Source: Antedon bifida (Eukaryota > Echinodermata > Crinoidea > Comatulida > Antedonidae). From it: a stretch of 64,000 nucleotides of DNA. A model generated the notes under the pieces. It ran no database searches. It was not told the origin of the DNA and saw only the letters and a program-made list of their open reading frames with translations. Both the position numbers and the translations under genes were made by a program. Below are positions 1 to 10,579 of the stretch, piece by piece; position 1 is the first letter of the stretch; each line of letters opens with the position of its first letter. Location of the stretch: the NCBI GenBank assembly GCA_963402885.1, contig OY727094.1:19346501-19410500 (forward strand), written 5' to 3'.

Positions 1-380
1 GATAATAATATACTGTAGTAGTAGTAGCCTAGCGCTGACCTACTGTACTAGGCCTACTAGATAATTTGCAGAGTCCACGTCCATACCACATTGCCTGCCT
101 TGGCCTTCATCAATTTATGATCAAGCCCAGTAGCGACAACTGCTCGCGGTAGAATAGCACTCCATTTTCAGTTCAAACCGACATTTTAAACCTCAAAATA
201 CTCAAATTTTTAATATAGTAAGCCCTACAAATTTTCGCGTCACAATATAGAATTGGCTTTCATTAATAATGCATGTCATTGTCAATACAATTAGACTCGA
301 TGAAGACGTTATGTACTGTAGGCTATTTTATTGAGACGTTTATTGTTTCGCATTAATGCTGTATTGGCATTGTAAACGGT
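1..380. other. No recognised gene
   Basis: AT-rich sequence with a short GTAGTAG run and an AGGCCTAG-like patch near the start. I see no exon, RNA gene or clear repeat terminus here. Confidence 0.5.
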
Positions 381-646
381 TTAGTTGATGACATTTTCAA
401 ATTAAAAATAAAGTTCATGGGTCTGAAAAAGAATGTTTTAAGTAAAAACATTATTGAAAATTGCTTAAAACTTGACGGGAACGTTATTGAACGTGTCCAT
501 GAATATAAATATCTTGGCACATTCATAGATGATAAATTGAAATTTGATAAGAATACTGATGAGATTGTTAAAAAAGGGAATCAAAGGCTGTACTGGTTAA
601 GAAAACTAAATACTTTTATTATTAAAGTTAGTAATGTCACACTTAA
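380..646 (+). mobile_element. LINE reverse transcriptase C-terminal fragment, left half
   Basis: The frame reads VHEYKYLGTFIDDKLKF and then GNQRLYWLRKL, the region just after the reverse transcriptase core in non-LTR retrotransposons. The frame continues at 3763 with [11 protein letters not shown], so a 3.1 kb element split the LINE at a CTTAAG site. A relative of the same family lies at 55090-55745 and preserves the uninterrupted order ([16 protein letters not shown]). The 5' part of the LINE is missing. The clade is not assigned. Confidence 0.8.
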
Positions 647-3600
647 GAGCCATTGTCTGTAAGAATCAAAGAAATATCAAAAATAGTGGCAGACTCAAAA
701 AAATGGATTTCTTTCAAATTTTGCACATGGCTATATATGTGTTCAGATAAATCAAATATGAAGTATTTTTTATTTCACACATATATTTCCATGGCAACAG
801 CCAAATTTGTGTTTTTGACAAATTTTGTCCTTTTAAGGTTTTTTAAAATGGATATTGGTACTACTTTGATGAACGATATTTTTGTTTTGTTCATTTAATT
901 ATAAAAAATAATTAGTGTATGCATATTAACAATGCATTGTGTACCTGTTTCATATTTTTTTTAAATTTTTGATTTCATACTTTGGGAGATACCATTTATT
1001 TAAAAAGGGGTGTTTTTCACTTTTTTTAAAATTGTTAAATGCAACTAAACTTCACTTCACCATAACGCCTAAAGTGGTGTATTTTTTTAGCTGATTTATT
1101 ACAAATAGGTAGTTCTAATGTTTAATAATTGATTTCTAAAATAAAATACTAGGGTAATTTTAAAATCTACAAGCAGTGTTACGAGAAACATAGGCATTTT
1201 TATAAAAAAAAAACATGGTATATTAGTAAAAACATTTTATTTACTTTGATTTTCTGATTTTAAACTCATTAGTCAGAAAAATTCTTAATGTTTTATATAG
1301 TTCTAGTTGTGTTGTGAGAAAAAAAAACAATATTTTTAGTCGCGTGGACGCGACTCTATAGTTCACTATGTCGGTCGGTTGGTCTGTCTGTCTGTCTGTC
1401 GGTCCGGTATCACTATGCGTTTTATCGCTTTCTGACCTTATCTTGATATCAGTTTAATCTAGCTAAGTCAATTTTTCACAGAATATTCCTTATGGCCAGG
1501 AATCGATGTGGTTATGTTTTCACGGTGCGCAATAAAAAATTACGCGGTCTACGCACGATTTAACGAAATCACGTTTGTAATCATATCTTCACAACCATGA
1601 ATCACAATTAAATAAAATTTGGTACTCATAAATTTCAGAGCATAAATCATCATATGGCAATACAATTACGTGCGTACGCGCGCTAAAAATTTTCAAAATT
1701 TATTTTCGATGAAATAAGAGTATGTTTCAGGCAATTTTAAGCGTTTACAAAATTGCCATGAGTGCGCAGATTTTTGCGCGCATTTTTGCGCACTCACTGC
1801 GCGTTAAATGTTATTGTGCACTCTTCTTGCCCGATTTTCTGTTTTCTTGACTTACTGAACTCGAAATTACGTTATACGAGCACGTCAAAAGTGACAGGCT
1901 ACGCACGTGTAAATTAAAAAAATATAAATGTTTAACATTTCAACATTTTTAAACATGTTCAGTAATTTCGGTCAGTATAGTTCACTATGTCGGTCGGTCT
2001 GTCTGTCGGTCTGTCGGTCTGTCTGTCGGTCCGGTATCACTGTACATTGTAGCACGCGACTTAATGGCTGTTGGCCTTGTTAATTATAGATTCTGTAATT
2101 CCCAGTTTTAATGTCATTTTATAGGTTATATCCTCTGGAAATTTGAATAAATTATCAGATCGTTGTGAATTTTAATCTTTGCAACATATTACTCCTCTCT
2201 TATTTTGAAGCTCCTCTTTCATTTTTTTTTTATTTGCTCGCCCAAGCAGATCCCACATGCCCATCCACCACCACTTTCGACTAATTTGTCTGAAAATGCT
2301 AAAAAATACTAAACCATCTGATTATAAATAATAATACAATTAGCTGGAAAATTGAGAGGCTCGTTTCGTTAAGAATATCGTGCATAGCCATAATACGTGA
2401 TTTTGGCCCTTTATCGGAAGAACCTCCGTAAGGGGTCACCGTCCGTAAGCGGCCACTTTTCCAGGTCCCGAGGGTGGCCACTTACGGGAGGTCTAACTGT
2501 ATTGTATTCATGAAAAACCCCTTATTTTTTAAATATTTTCGCATAGAAACAGTTACTATGGTAAAATGTTGACCTCATTTGACCTCAAAATGAATGAATT
2601 TACAAGGTCAAGTTTGTCATCACTTTAAGATTATTAGAATGCAGTAGAAGTAAAATTGAGAAAAATTACAAATGCAATGAATTCTTTGTATTCATAAAAA
2701 CGCCATTTTTTACGTTTTTAAAAAAATTACTTTCCTTAGTTACACATAGAAATGGTTGCTAAGGTAACACTTAAAATAAAAAATGAAAATTGTTGAGAAT
2801 TTTTATGAACTATCTTGTAAATTTTGATCAAACATTAATAGTTGTAGTAAAGTGGGGACCTGTCCTGTTTTGCATTCTGACCACCTTTGACCTCAAATGA
2901 CCTATTTACAAGGTCAGATTTTTTGGGAGGTCTTTCTGTATCTCTTTACACAAAATAGATGTAAAAATTTATAAAAACCATTGACGCAATTATTTCAAAG
3001 TTTTCTATCAACTAAATATTTCAATGCAAAATACTGTTTTTCTGGCAATTAATTGAAATAAACCTGGCAACACATTCTCCTATTTTATCTAAACAATTCG
3101 TATGACTCTAGTAGCATTATGACAAGCGACATATACATTTTATTATTGGATTAGCCATATTTAAATTGTGTTTCATGTGTTTTGTTTGTTTATATTTTGT
3201 TTGTATTTTTTTGTATTTTTTGTATTTTCCTGGCAACACAAAACCTATGTACGAAATTTACCCCAGTGTTTTTTTCGTGATTATTGTTGACAAACCTATT
3301 GACTATCAAATTACAAAACCTCATTAATATAAAAACACCACTTTGGAAGTTATAGGTACGTTTATGAGGTATACTTTAAAAAAAAAAATTTTTTTTAAAA
3401 ACACCCCTTTTTAAAATAATGGTATCAACCAAAATCTATTTTGTAAATTTTTTTTCTACATTAAATGGAACTCAATACATGTTGTTTACACTGCTATAAA
3501 CAAAAACTGTATACTGTAAGTATTTTTGGTTAAAATAAGTATACAAGTTTGTACTTTTTCACTATAGAAAATCTGTGAAAAATGGCAAAAACATCAAAAT

Positions 3601-3758
3601 TTGGATAATTGGCCGTTGTCATGGCAACGGAGGCTAAAAATTAAAATGAATGTTGTAGATATGCTTTTTATTGAAATGTCTATTCATGGTAAAAATTTGA
3701 GAGAAATCCATTTTTTCACATCTGCCACGAAATCTTTGATTTTTACAGACAATGGCTC
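647..3758. mobile_element. TTAA-flanked DNA transposon with long imperfect TIRs, no transposase seen
   Basis: The element begins GAGCCATTGTCTGTAA and ends with the reverse complement, TTACAGACAATGGCTC. It is flanked by TTAA on both sides (643-646 and 3759-3762). The inverted similarity continues inward for some 450 bases with divergence: for example AAAAAGGGGTGTTTTT near 1000 pairs with AAAAACACCCCTTTTT near 3405. The interrupted LINE frame resumes exactly after the right TTAA, so the target site is well supported. No transposase frame is visible, so this is a non-autonomous copy. TTAA targets are used by piggyBac and Kolobok; the terminus does not start CCYT, which argues against piggyBac. 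Confidence 0.8.
1335..2087 (+). mobile_element. Nested rolling-circle-like element with 5' hairpin
   Basis: The left end carries a hairpin with arms AGTCGCGT and ACGCGACT, followed by TATAGTTCACTATGTCGGTC and GGTC/TGTC repeats. The same TATAGTTCACTATGTCGGTC block and the GTCCGGTATCACT block recur near 1976-2042. The core (about 1440-1920) is similar to 4880-5410, the core of the element at 4779-6256, including TATGGCCAGGAATCGATGTG and the GTGCGCAGA-rich part. The right border is not certain. Confidence 0.55.
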
Positions 3759-3762
3759 TTAA

Positions 3763-4275
3763 GTTGTTTTATGAATCGGTCATACAATCTATTTTAGTTG
3801 TAACATGTATAGCATGGTTTGCGAATCGAACAGAGAAGAATAAGACTAGACTAAGGAGAGTGTGCAAAACAGCTTCTAGAATAATTGGTTCAATTGTTGA
3901 AGATGTTGAACAACAAACGTTGAGCAAAGTCACAAAAATTATGGGAAACATTCTCACTCATTACACAATGAATTTATTGTAAATAAATCAGGGAGAGTTA
4001 GACCACCACGATCAAATAATTCACGTTTTAGACTATCTTTTGTTCCAAATGCTATTCATATTTTTAATTCACGATTTAAGAGAAGTTTGTAATACCGATG
4101 CCTTCACTATTCATACCTGTGCAGTATATTATTAATATTTTTGTGTAATTTTGTTATTTTAAATATGTTATATTTGGTCTTTTTATAAATTTATATTCTT
4201 GCCAAGGAAGACAATTTTCATAATGTAATGTTATTTATTTTATGACGAATAAAATTTTATCTATCTATCTATCTA
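3763..4275 (+). mobile_element. LINE C-terminal fragment, right half, with TATC-type 3' tail
   Basis: Continues the LINE of 380-646 with [15 protein letters not shown] and a degraded C-terminal region ending RFRLSFVPNAIHIFNSRFK. It ends with an AATAAA motif and a (TATC)n tail at about 4258-4275. Such simple 3' tails are typical of several LINE clades. Confidence 0.75.
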
Positions 4276-4325
4276 ATAGCAAAAGTGTAAATGGGATCAT
4301 ATATTCATATTATACTTTGACCAAC

Positions 4326-4512
4326 CTCATCATCTGTACTTCTACGTTCTTGCTCTTTTATATGCTTTTTCATCTTCTTTAACTTTTGTTTATGAAAATC
4401 ATCAATTTCATCGTAAACTGAACTTTGGAAATCTGGTACAGGTAGGTCTTTATACATTCGTTCATCATCACTATCAAATGTCTCTTCTTTCTTTTTAAAC
4501 TTGTTTGGACCT
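4326..4512 (-). CDS. Candidate internal exon, possibly UTP3/SAS10-like
   Basis: On the minus strand an acceptor (TTTTTTGTTTAG) at 4513 opens 62 codons that end at a GAG|GTTGGT donor at 4325/4326. The peptide is lysine/glutamate-rich with an acidic core (DSDDERMYKDLPVPDF) followed by VYDEIDDFH and a basic helix KQKLKKMKKH. The pattern of an acidic stretch followed by D-E-[VI]-D-[DE]-[FY]-H is what I recall from the N-terminal part of UTP3/SAS10, a small-subunit processome protein of the nucleolus. The exon enters in phase 1 and leaves in phase 0. No partner exon was found, so this may be an isolated gene fragment, and the family assignment is tentative. Confidence 0.5.
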
Positions 4513-4778
4513 CTAAACAAAAAATACTACAACAGTTTAGTGAAAAAAAAGGCTATGGGCTGCTGCTTAATATAATATTGATACATTAATCAGCCAAATA
4601 ATGGTTTTTCAGAGATATCGTTTTATTTGGTCGCGATAACAGACCTACCAACTCGCCCAATTTTTGTCGATTTTTTATTGCATGGTCCATCCAGCCGAAG
4701 CTTTGTATTTGGCACACTAAATACATTTTGGTGGTTTAAGATTTAAAGTTATGGATTATTATAGGTAGGCCTAGATTA

Positions 4779-6256
4779 TTAGGTTATATGCATGATATGC
4801 ATATAACCTCTTGATTCTGTCAGGATCTTTATTTATTTATTTATTTATTCTTTCCTTAGCACTATTTTGTCCGTGAATTATCTTGGCATCAGTTTCATCT
4901 AGCTAAGTCAATTTTTCAGAGTATATTCCTTATGGCCAGGAATCGATGTGGTTATGTTTTCACGGTGCGCAATCATAAATTACGCGGTCTACGCGCGATT
5001 TAATGAAATCACGTTTGTAATCATATCTTCACAAGCATGAATCACTTTTAAACAAAATTTGGTACTCATAAATTTCAGGTCATATTTCATCATATGGCAA
5101 TATAATTACGTGCGTAGCGCATATAACGCATGCGTACGCGCGCTTAAAAGTTTTAAAATTGTCAAAATTTATTTTCGATGAAATTAGAGTACGTTTCAGG
5201 CAATTTTAAGCGTTTAAAAAAATTGCCACGAGTGCGCAGAATTTTGCACGCGCACTGCGCGTTAAACGTTAAGGCGCACTATTTTTGCCCGATTTCTGTT
5301 TTACAACCTTTCTTTAATAATATCATCATATTTGATTCACTTTTCAACTCGAAATTGCGTTATACAAGCACGTCAAAAGTGACAGGCTACGCACGTATAA
5401 GTTAACAAAATAGTGAAAATATGCTAAATTTTAAAATTAATATATATCGTCAGAATGCTGGGGAACACCTATTTTTTATTTCATTTTCTTGAAGTGTATG
5501 TATCATATGTATGATTTATTATCAAATTAAGAGAACAAAAGTTGATTAAGTCATCATTAATTGCATATTGAATTAAAAAAAATTAATTTCGACAATCAAA
5601 CAAATTTTGACATTTTCTTAGGCCGAAATAACAAACTTAACATTAACTTTCTTTCTTAAGAAGTTCATATATTAAAGTTAAAAGTATATAGTTTGACAGT
5701 GCATCATTTTTTTAAATTTTTAAAGATGTCATCATAGTAATAAATTATAATTCATTGCGGTATGTAATAATCTATATGCACCAAAGTGGCTACTGAATAG
5801 TAAATACACGGAGGAATCTTTCTACATGTTTTAGTAAGTTGTGTATGGCTCGGTGGTCTCTGCTCGTGTTTATGGCATTCAAGGTACCGAGATCGAGCCT
5901 CACCTTGGGTAACGAAACGAAATAAGATTTTTTTTTATTATTTGTATTGTTTGTTCAATTTTATTTCTTAGTGTATAGATTATACACATGATTTATAATG
6001 AAATCTAGATAAAAAGAAACGTATGTCTTTATTATTATGTAACAAATGTGGTTTATGACATTATACGCAGAGGGATCTTTGATCGGATTACGATACCGGC
6101 TATTGTATTTGCCTTTGCAAGATCCTAGCATATATTATAAATAATTAAAGATTCTGAGAAAATTAATCAATCAATATATCTTTTACAAATCAATTATCTT
6201 TATTTCAATCAAATGCATATAACCTATAATTCGTCATAGTGACGAATTAAATCTAG
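4779..6256 (+). mobile_element. Rolling-circle-like element, type A (terminal hairpins, A^T site)
   Basis: It begins TTAGG and forms a 5' hairpin with arms GGTTATATGCAT and ATGCATATAACC around a GAT loop. It ends with a 3' hairpin (AATTCGTCA, loop TAG, TGACGAATT) followed by AAATCTAG at 6256. The base before is A and the base after is T, as in Helitrons. The core is shared with 1440-1920. A tRNA-like block with a B-box-like GATCGAGCC lies at about 5843-5925. No Rep/helicase frame is present, so it is non-autonomous. A 3' end fragment of the same type lies in reverse at 10006-10240. Confidence 0.75.
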
Positions 6257-6380
6257 TTAATTTTGATGTACTGGATATTTTTAGACAATGAGTAGTTTTT
6301 ATTATTCTATATATATTATACTATCTACTTTGTCCAAGTAAGCTCACTTGCACTGATGAACACATCAGGCACAGAACACC

Positions 6381-6572
6381 AATTCTAAACCGCCCGGTGA
6401 TATACTGAAATTTAATTAATTTGAAACGCTCTATATATATATAATTTTTAACAAGGAAATCTGTGATATTTCTCGGTTGGGGCAGCTTTTTCTCATTCTT
6501 ACAGATTTCCTCATCTTATCATTTCAAATTAATTAATTAATTTTCAGTATATCACTGGGCGGTTTAGAATTT
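6381..6572. mobile_element. Palindromic MITE
   Basis: Terminal inverted repeats of about 45 bases: AATTCTAAACCGCCCGGTGA at the left pairs with the reverse-complementary copy ending GGGCGGTTTAGAATT at 6572. The middle contains a polypyrimidine and ATTAATTAA region that also occurs at 6829-6877. There is no coding sequence. Confidence 0.75.
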
Positions 6573-6738
6573 GTTCTATGCCTACTGTGTTTATATATAT
6601 ATAAAAATATCTCTTTGGAGATCCCGCTTTGTGAATAAAAATACTGAAAGATGAAGGCGTATCAATTTGCGTGTGCATACAATTGAGGGACTAGTGCTGT
6701 TCCCCGTACCACGTCAAGAGTGTCTAAGAGTTGCTATC

Positions 6739-6877
6739 AGGTTTGAACAATACAAGTGGTCTAATGGTTAGGACATCTGCATATCCAGCAGAAGGTTCGG
6801 GTTCGAATCTTGATTCGGGCGGTTTTTGTTCATTCTTACAGATTTCCTCATCTTATCATTTCAAATTAATTAATTAA
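6739..6877 (+). mobile_element. tRNA-derived SINE
   Basis: A tRNA-like head has an A-box-like GTGGTCTAATGGTTAGG and a B-box GGTTCGAATC about 35 bases later, followed by a T-rich tail ending ATTAATTAATTAA. It is too degraded at the acceptor stem to be a functional tRNA gene, so I call it a SINE. The tail is shared with the middle of the MITE at 6381-6572. Confidence 0.65.
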
Positions 6878-7483
6878 AGACACCTTCCCTACAATTTGTG
6901 ACGTTTTGTAAAAATAATACATATATATTACTTTAAAAACATTAAACCAAGTCATTCCTTGTCTTAAATGTACAGTTTTTTTATGATAAAAAGTGAGAAA
7001 CAATGCACTACCTAAGTAGCTCGCGTGGACGGTCTTTAGGCCTAGCCTAGCTAGGCTTAGTTTTGTAGGCCTAGCTGGTAAACATCGATAACGTACAAAC
7101 ATCATACGCTAGCTATATACCTAACCTGACGTTGTATAGTTGCTGCATTAATTTTCTTTCTATTTTTGCCAGACTCTGTTGATACAAACGGGGGAAAACC
7201 CGGTATTTTCGCTGAAAAGTTAGGAGTCTTCCATTTGTTTTGGCCTCACAATCGACCGAAAAGTGGGTGAAATACAGAAGAAAAACAAAAATATCAATCC
7301 GCGCGCAATGCATTTTGGGATTTATAGCGGGCCGCTATAATTATTAAAATCGACTTATTTTTCACCTTTTTAACCATTTAAAGACGAAAAAAGTTATCGC
7401 AATAGGACCATATAGTATTATTTTTACATTTAAATATAGTTTGTGATCTTAAATTAGGTCTAAAAAATGTAGGGAAGGTGTCT
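6878..7483. mobile_element. TTAA-flanked MITE, family copy 1
   Basis: Begins AGACACCTTCCCTACA and ends TGTAGGGAAGGTGTCT, with TTAA on both sides (6874-6877 and 7484-7487). About 606 bp, with no credible coding sequence. Relatives are at 25513-25991 and about 60118-60695. Shared interior blocks include the AGGCCTAGC-rich part and AAAAAAGTTATCGCAATAGG. Confidence 0.85.
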
Positions 7484-7960
7484 TTAATAAATATATTTCG
7501 TAGACCTCCCAACCTTCGTGACATATTTATTAGATCTAAACGACAGCCGAAATTTGGGCACCTTGCGGCAAATCTTGCAAAATTGGTTGACTCAAAACAG
7601 ACAAATTTAAAGGGCAATCAAACTGGATGCGTTTTTAGGAAAAGACAATCAATTAATTGTCTAACTAAAAACGTTATTTAACTCATATACTGTAATATTG
7701 TGGTAAACAGTTCCAGGGGCGGATTTTGGGGTGCCATTTCCGACCATCTAGATGTATCATATTTTCAACTCAGCCACAGTGAAGTTGGTGTCGACTCTCT
7801 ACAGTTTCGCCCCCTTCCCCCTTTCACAAAATCCTGTATCCACCCCTGAGTACGTCGGAGAAACAAAAAACACTCTCTGTATGAGAATGCCACAACACAG
7901 ATCAGCTATAAAAACATTAAAGCTTGATCAACCTGTAGCCGAACATTTTATTTTTTTGTT
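7484..7960 (+). mobile_element. Penelope-like element fragment (GIY-YIG region)
   Basis: The frame starting near 7478 reads RRPPNLRDIFIRSK, a hallmark just upstream of the endonuclease in Penelope-like elements. After a small MITE (7714-7848) the sequence continues YVGETKNTLCMRMPQHRSAI and then PVAEHF, which fits the GIY-YIG endonuclease of these elements. Only this C-terminal piece is present; the reverse transcriptase part is not seen, and the left side is cut by the TTAA MITE. Confidence 0.75.
7714..7848. mobile_element. Short MITE with CAGGGGCGGAT termini
   Basis: Left end CAGGGGCGGATTTTGG, right end ATCCACCCCTG, forming a terminal inverted repeat of a common hAT/Chapaev-like MITE type. 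It lies inside the Penelope-like fragment, 135 bp long. The target duplication is not clear. Confidence 0.65.
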
Positions 7961-8533
7961 ACTATATATTATAGTTTCAGCAGCAGGATGTCACACAGTC
8001 ACAGAATGTACAAACAGTAAATATGGTTTTGCCCAGACACAGTTTTATTTCAATATTCAATGTAATTCAGTCTGTTCTGGCTATATCACATACGTTTTCT
8101 TCTCTCTATTATAAACGTTTTATTCTCCTTCCTCCTCTTACCAGTACATCCATATTTAAGGAACGGTCCTAATTAATATGCATGTACTGGGAGGGGCCTA
8201 TTTAGTAAAGGGAACATTCATTGATGATGAGGAAACAGTAATAACAAAGAGTACCTAGGGATAGGAAGAAACCAAAGGAATGTTAATAGATGGAGTAGGG
8301 AGAAATAGTGAAAAAGGGTTGTTGACCTCATGGTCAGAGTGCTACATTATTCCATCTCTACCAAAGAAGTGTCCCACTTTGTATAAAAAATCAAACATAA
8401 TTGTAATATAAAGGAAATTAAGTAATTAAGTAAATGCGAACATTATTAAAACGGTATGCTAATTAAATTTAAAAAACAAAAAAGTAATATCAAGTAAAGG
8501 GAATGAAATATCATTCCAAAATCAAAATATTAC
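7961..8533. other. No recognised gene
   Basis: AT-rich sequence containing weak open frames only. Nothing here could be assigned to a gene or to a repeat with clear ends. Confidence 0.4.
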
Positions 8534-10005
8534 ATAGATTTGAACTCCGCGAAACGCAACATGCACATACGTTTAAAATATATGAACGCTGACAATTATT
8601 ATGCCATCCTATGACATGAATTAAATATGTTCACAGTGCTGAATTGTACCTATTTTGTAGCATACAGCATATTACAGAATACACTGTATATGTTATATAC
8701 AGTGTAGCATAGACGAAATTACGAGACCCATCCTTGAAATCCAATTATTACCATGATGACGTCATCAAATTGACATATAAAGATAACTATTTTAGAAGAT
8801 AATTATCTAAATAATTACATTAATACAAATTTGAAGAATTTTGGGCACGTATAAGTGAGATGCGCTCTCGTTTAAACACAATGAACATTTACGCAAGAGA
8901 TGAAAATATGACTTTTTGAATTCAACTGGCCATATGATGACGTCATGACATCAGATAGACAAAATTTGTATATGAATTCATATCTACAATTCAACAACTT
9001 CTATAATAAGTTTTAATCATGCGCGTCACTTTTTATTCTGATGAGCTATAACAGATTAAAATTTACTGTAAAAATGAAAAGAAGTGACCCACGTTATTTA
9101 CATTTTTAGACATGATGACATCATAAAAATTAAAATATTTTTAACTCATGCGAAAGATAGTTGATTGACATAGACAATATTAAAATCTCGGGGGAAATGG
9201 AATACGTATAAGCGAGATGCGCTCTGTTGAATGTGATGAGCAATAACGAAAATCTATAAATATTTTACATTTGTGTGGCCATACGTTGACTTCATAACAC
9301 CCGAAGGGTAAAAATTCTGCATGAATTCATATCTACAATTTATCGTCTTACATAATAAGTTAAAAAAATTGGGGGTCATCTTTGATCCTGAAGAGCTATA
9401 ATATTTTATAACTTTTTCAACTAAAACGCGCGCAAATGGTCTAAATCAATGTGTTCGTATGACGTCATTTTAATTTGAAATGATGTCAATCTTTTTTAAA
9501 ATGACTAGGAAAGGCTATAAAATCACAATTCAAGAGAAAAACACAAGATTTTCATGCTCCGTGCGCACCCTACACGTAATTTTTTTCGTGCACGTGGGAA
9601 TTTTTGACTTAAAATGTCATGATCAGCGTAGAAAGTTGATTAGAAATTAAATTTGCGCATTTTGAAATTTTAAATGCGCATGCGCGCGTAACTTCTTGTG
9701 AAACATGCCATTTTTAATCCATAGAAAGTTTGCCCTTGATATGACTTAAATTTTCACCAAGTGTCAATACAAAATGACTTTTGGTTTATAATCTATGGTC
9801 AATCATTGAAATTCATAAAATCGTGCGTAACTTACACTTCGCGACTCAATTTCTTGCACATCTACAGCTACAGGCCAATCTAATGACAAAGTTATGCAAT
9901 CTTATGTTGACCAGAATTAGAGATACGCTGCGAACAAAATTCCGGGAAAGAAAGAATAACATGAAAAAAAAAAAGATTGTGACAATAACAAGTGCGGATA
10001 ACCAA
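8534..10005 (-). mobile_element. HLE rolling-circle-like element, full-length copy with degraded 3' hairpin
   Basis: Read on the minus strand it begins TTGGTTATCCGCACTTG at 10005, runs through the shared interior (CGTATCTCTAATTCTGGTCA, a GCGCGCGCAT-rich part, TGACGTCAT motifs, TTATAGCTC) and ends near 8534 with GTTCAAATCTAT, a decayed CTAG end. About 1.47 kb, no replicase frame. Its 5' end directly abuts the CTAG 3' end of a type A fragment at 10006, a tandem join. Confidence 0.7.
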
Positions 10006-10240
10006 CTAGATTTAATTCGTCACTATGACGAATTATAGGTTATATGCATTGATTTAAATAAAGATAATTGATTTTTAAAAGATATATTGATTGATTTTCT
10101 CAGAATGTTTAATCATTTATAATTATATGATGGGATCTTGCTAACGCAAATACACTACTGGGTATCACAATCCGATCAAAGATCCTTCCGCGTATAATGT
10201 CATAAACCACATTTGTTAACATGCAATATATTACGTAAGT
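10006..10240 (-). mobile_element. Type A rolling-circle-like 3' end fragment
   Basis: The minus strand matches the last about 220 bases of the 4779-6256 element, including GGTTTATGACATTATACGC, the ATAACCTATAATTCGTCA hairpin arm and the AAATCTAG terminus at 10006. The 5' portion is missing. Confidence 0.7.
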
Positions 10241-10579
10241 ATACGGAATATAAAAAAATATAAGTTTTAAAACATGCAATTAATTAAAATAAGTTTTCAT
10301 CAATCATTGAGAATAGAGAGTATAGATTGAAAAACACAAGTAAAGTAGAGTAAAAGGAATGGTGATATAGTACACATCATAACATGTTGTCAAATATTTT
10401 TAAAAGTTAGCAAACAAAGTTTAAAGAGAAAAACTTTACCAAATATAAAACAAAACATACATGTAATTAATAAAATCCAAAACGTTTATTTCCATTCGTC
10501 GTCAGTTGTTTAAGACCCATAAACGCGAAAGTTAAGATCAGGTACGATCTAATGTCGGAATAAACAGTTCTATGGATAA
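10241..10579. repeat. Dispersed repeat, interrupted copy, left part
   Basis: About 300 bases closely match 11690-12018 (for example AGAGAGTATAGATTGAAAAA and GTTAAGATCAGGTACGATCT). The repeat is cut after TATGGATAA at 10579 by an HLE element and resumes at 11390. The copy at 11690-12130 is uninterrupted and serves as the empty site. Confidence 0.75.

Noticed and set aside
6750-6825. Possible tRNA gene
   Set aside because: A- and B-box words are present but the acceptor stem does not pair and a SINE-like tail follows.
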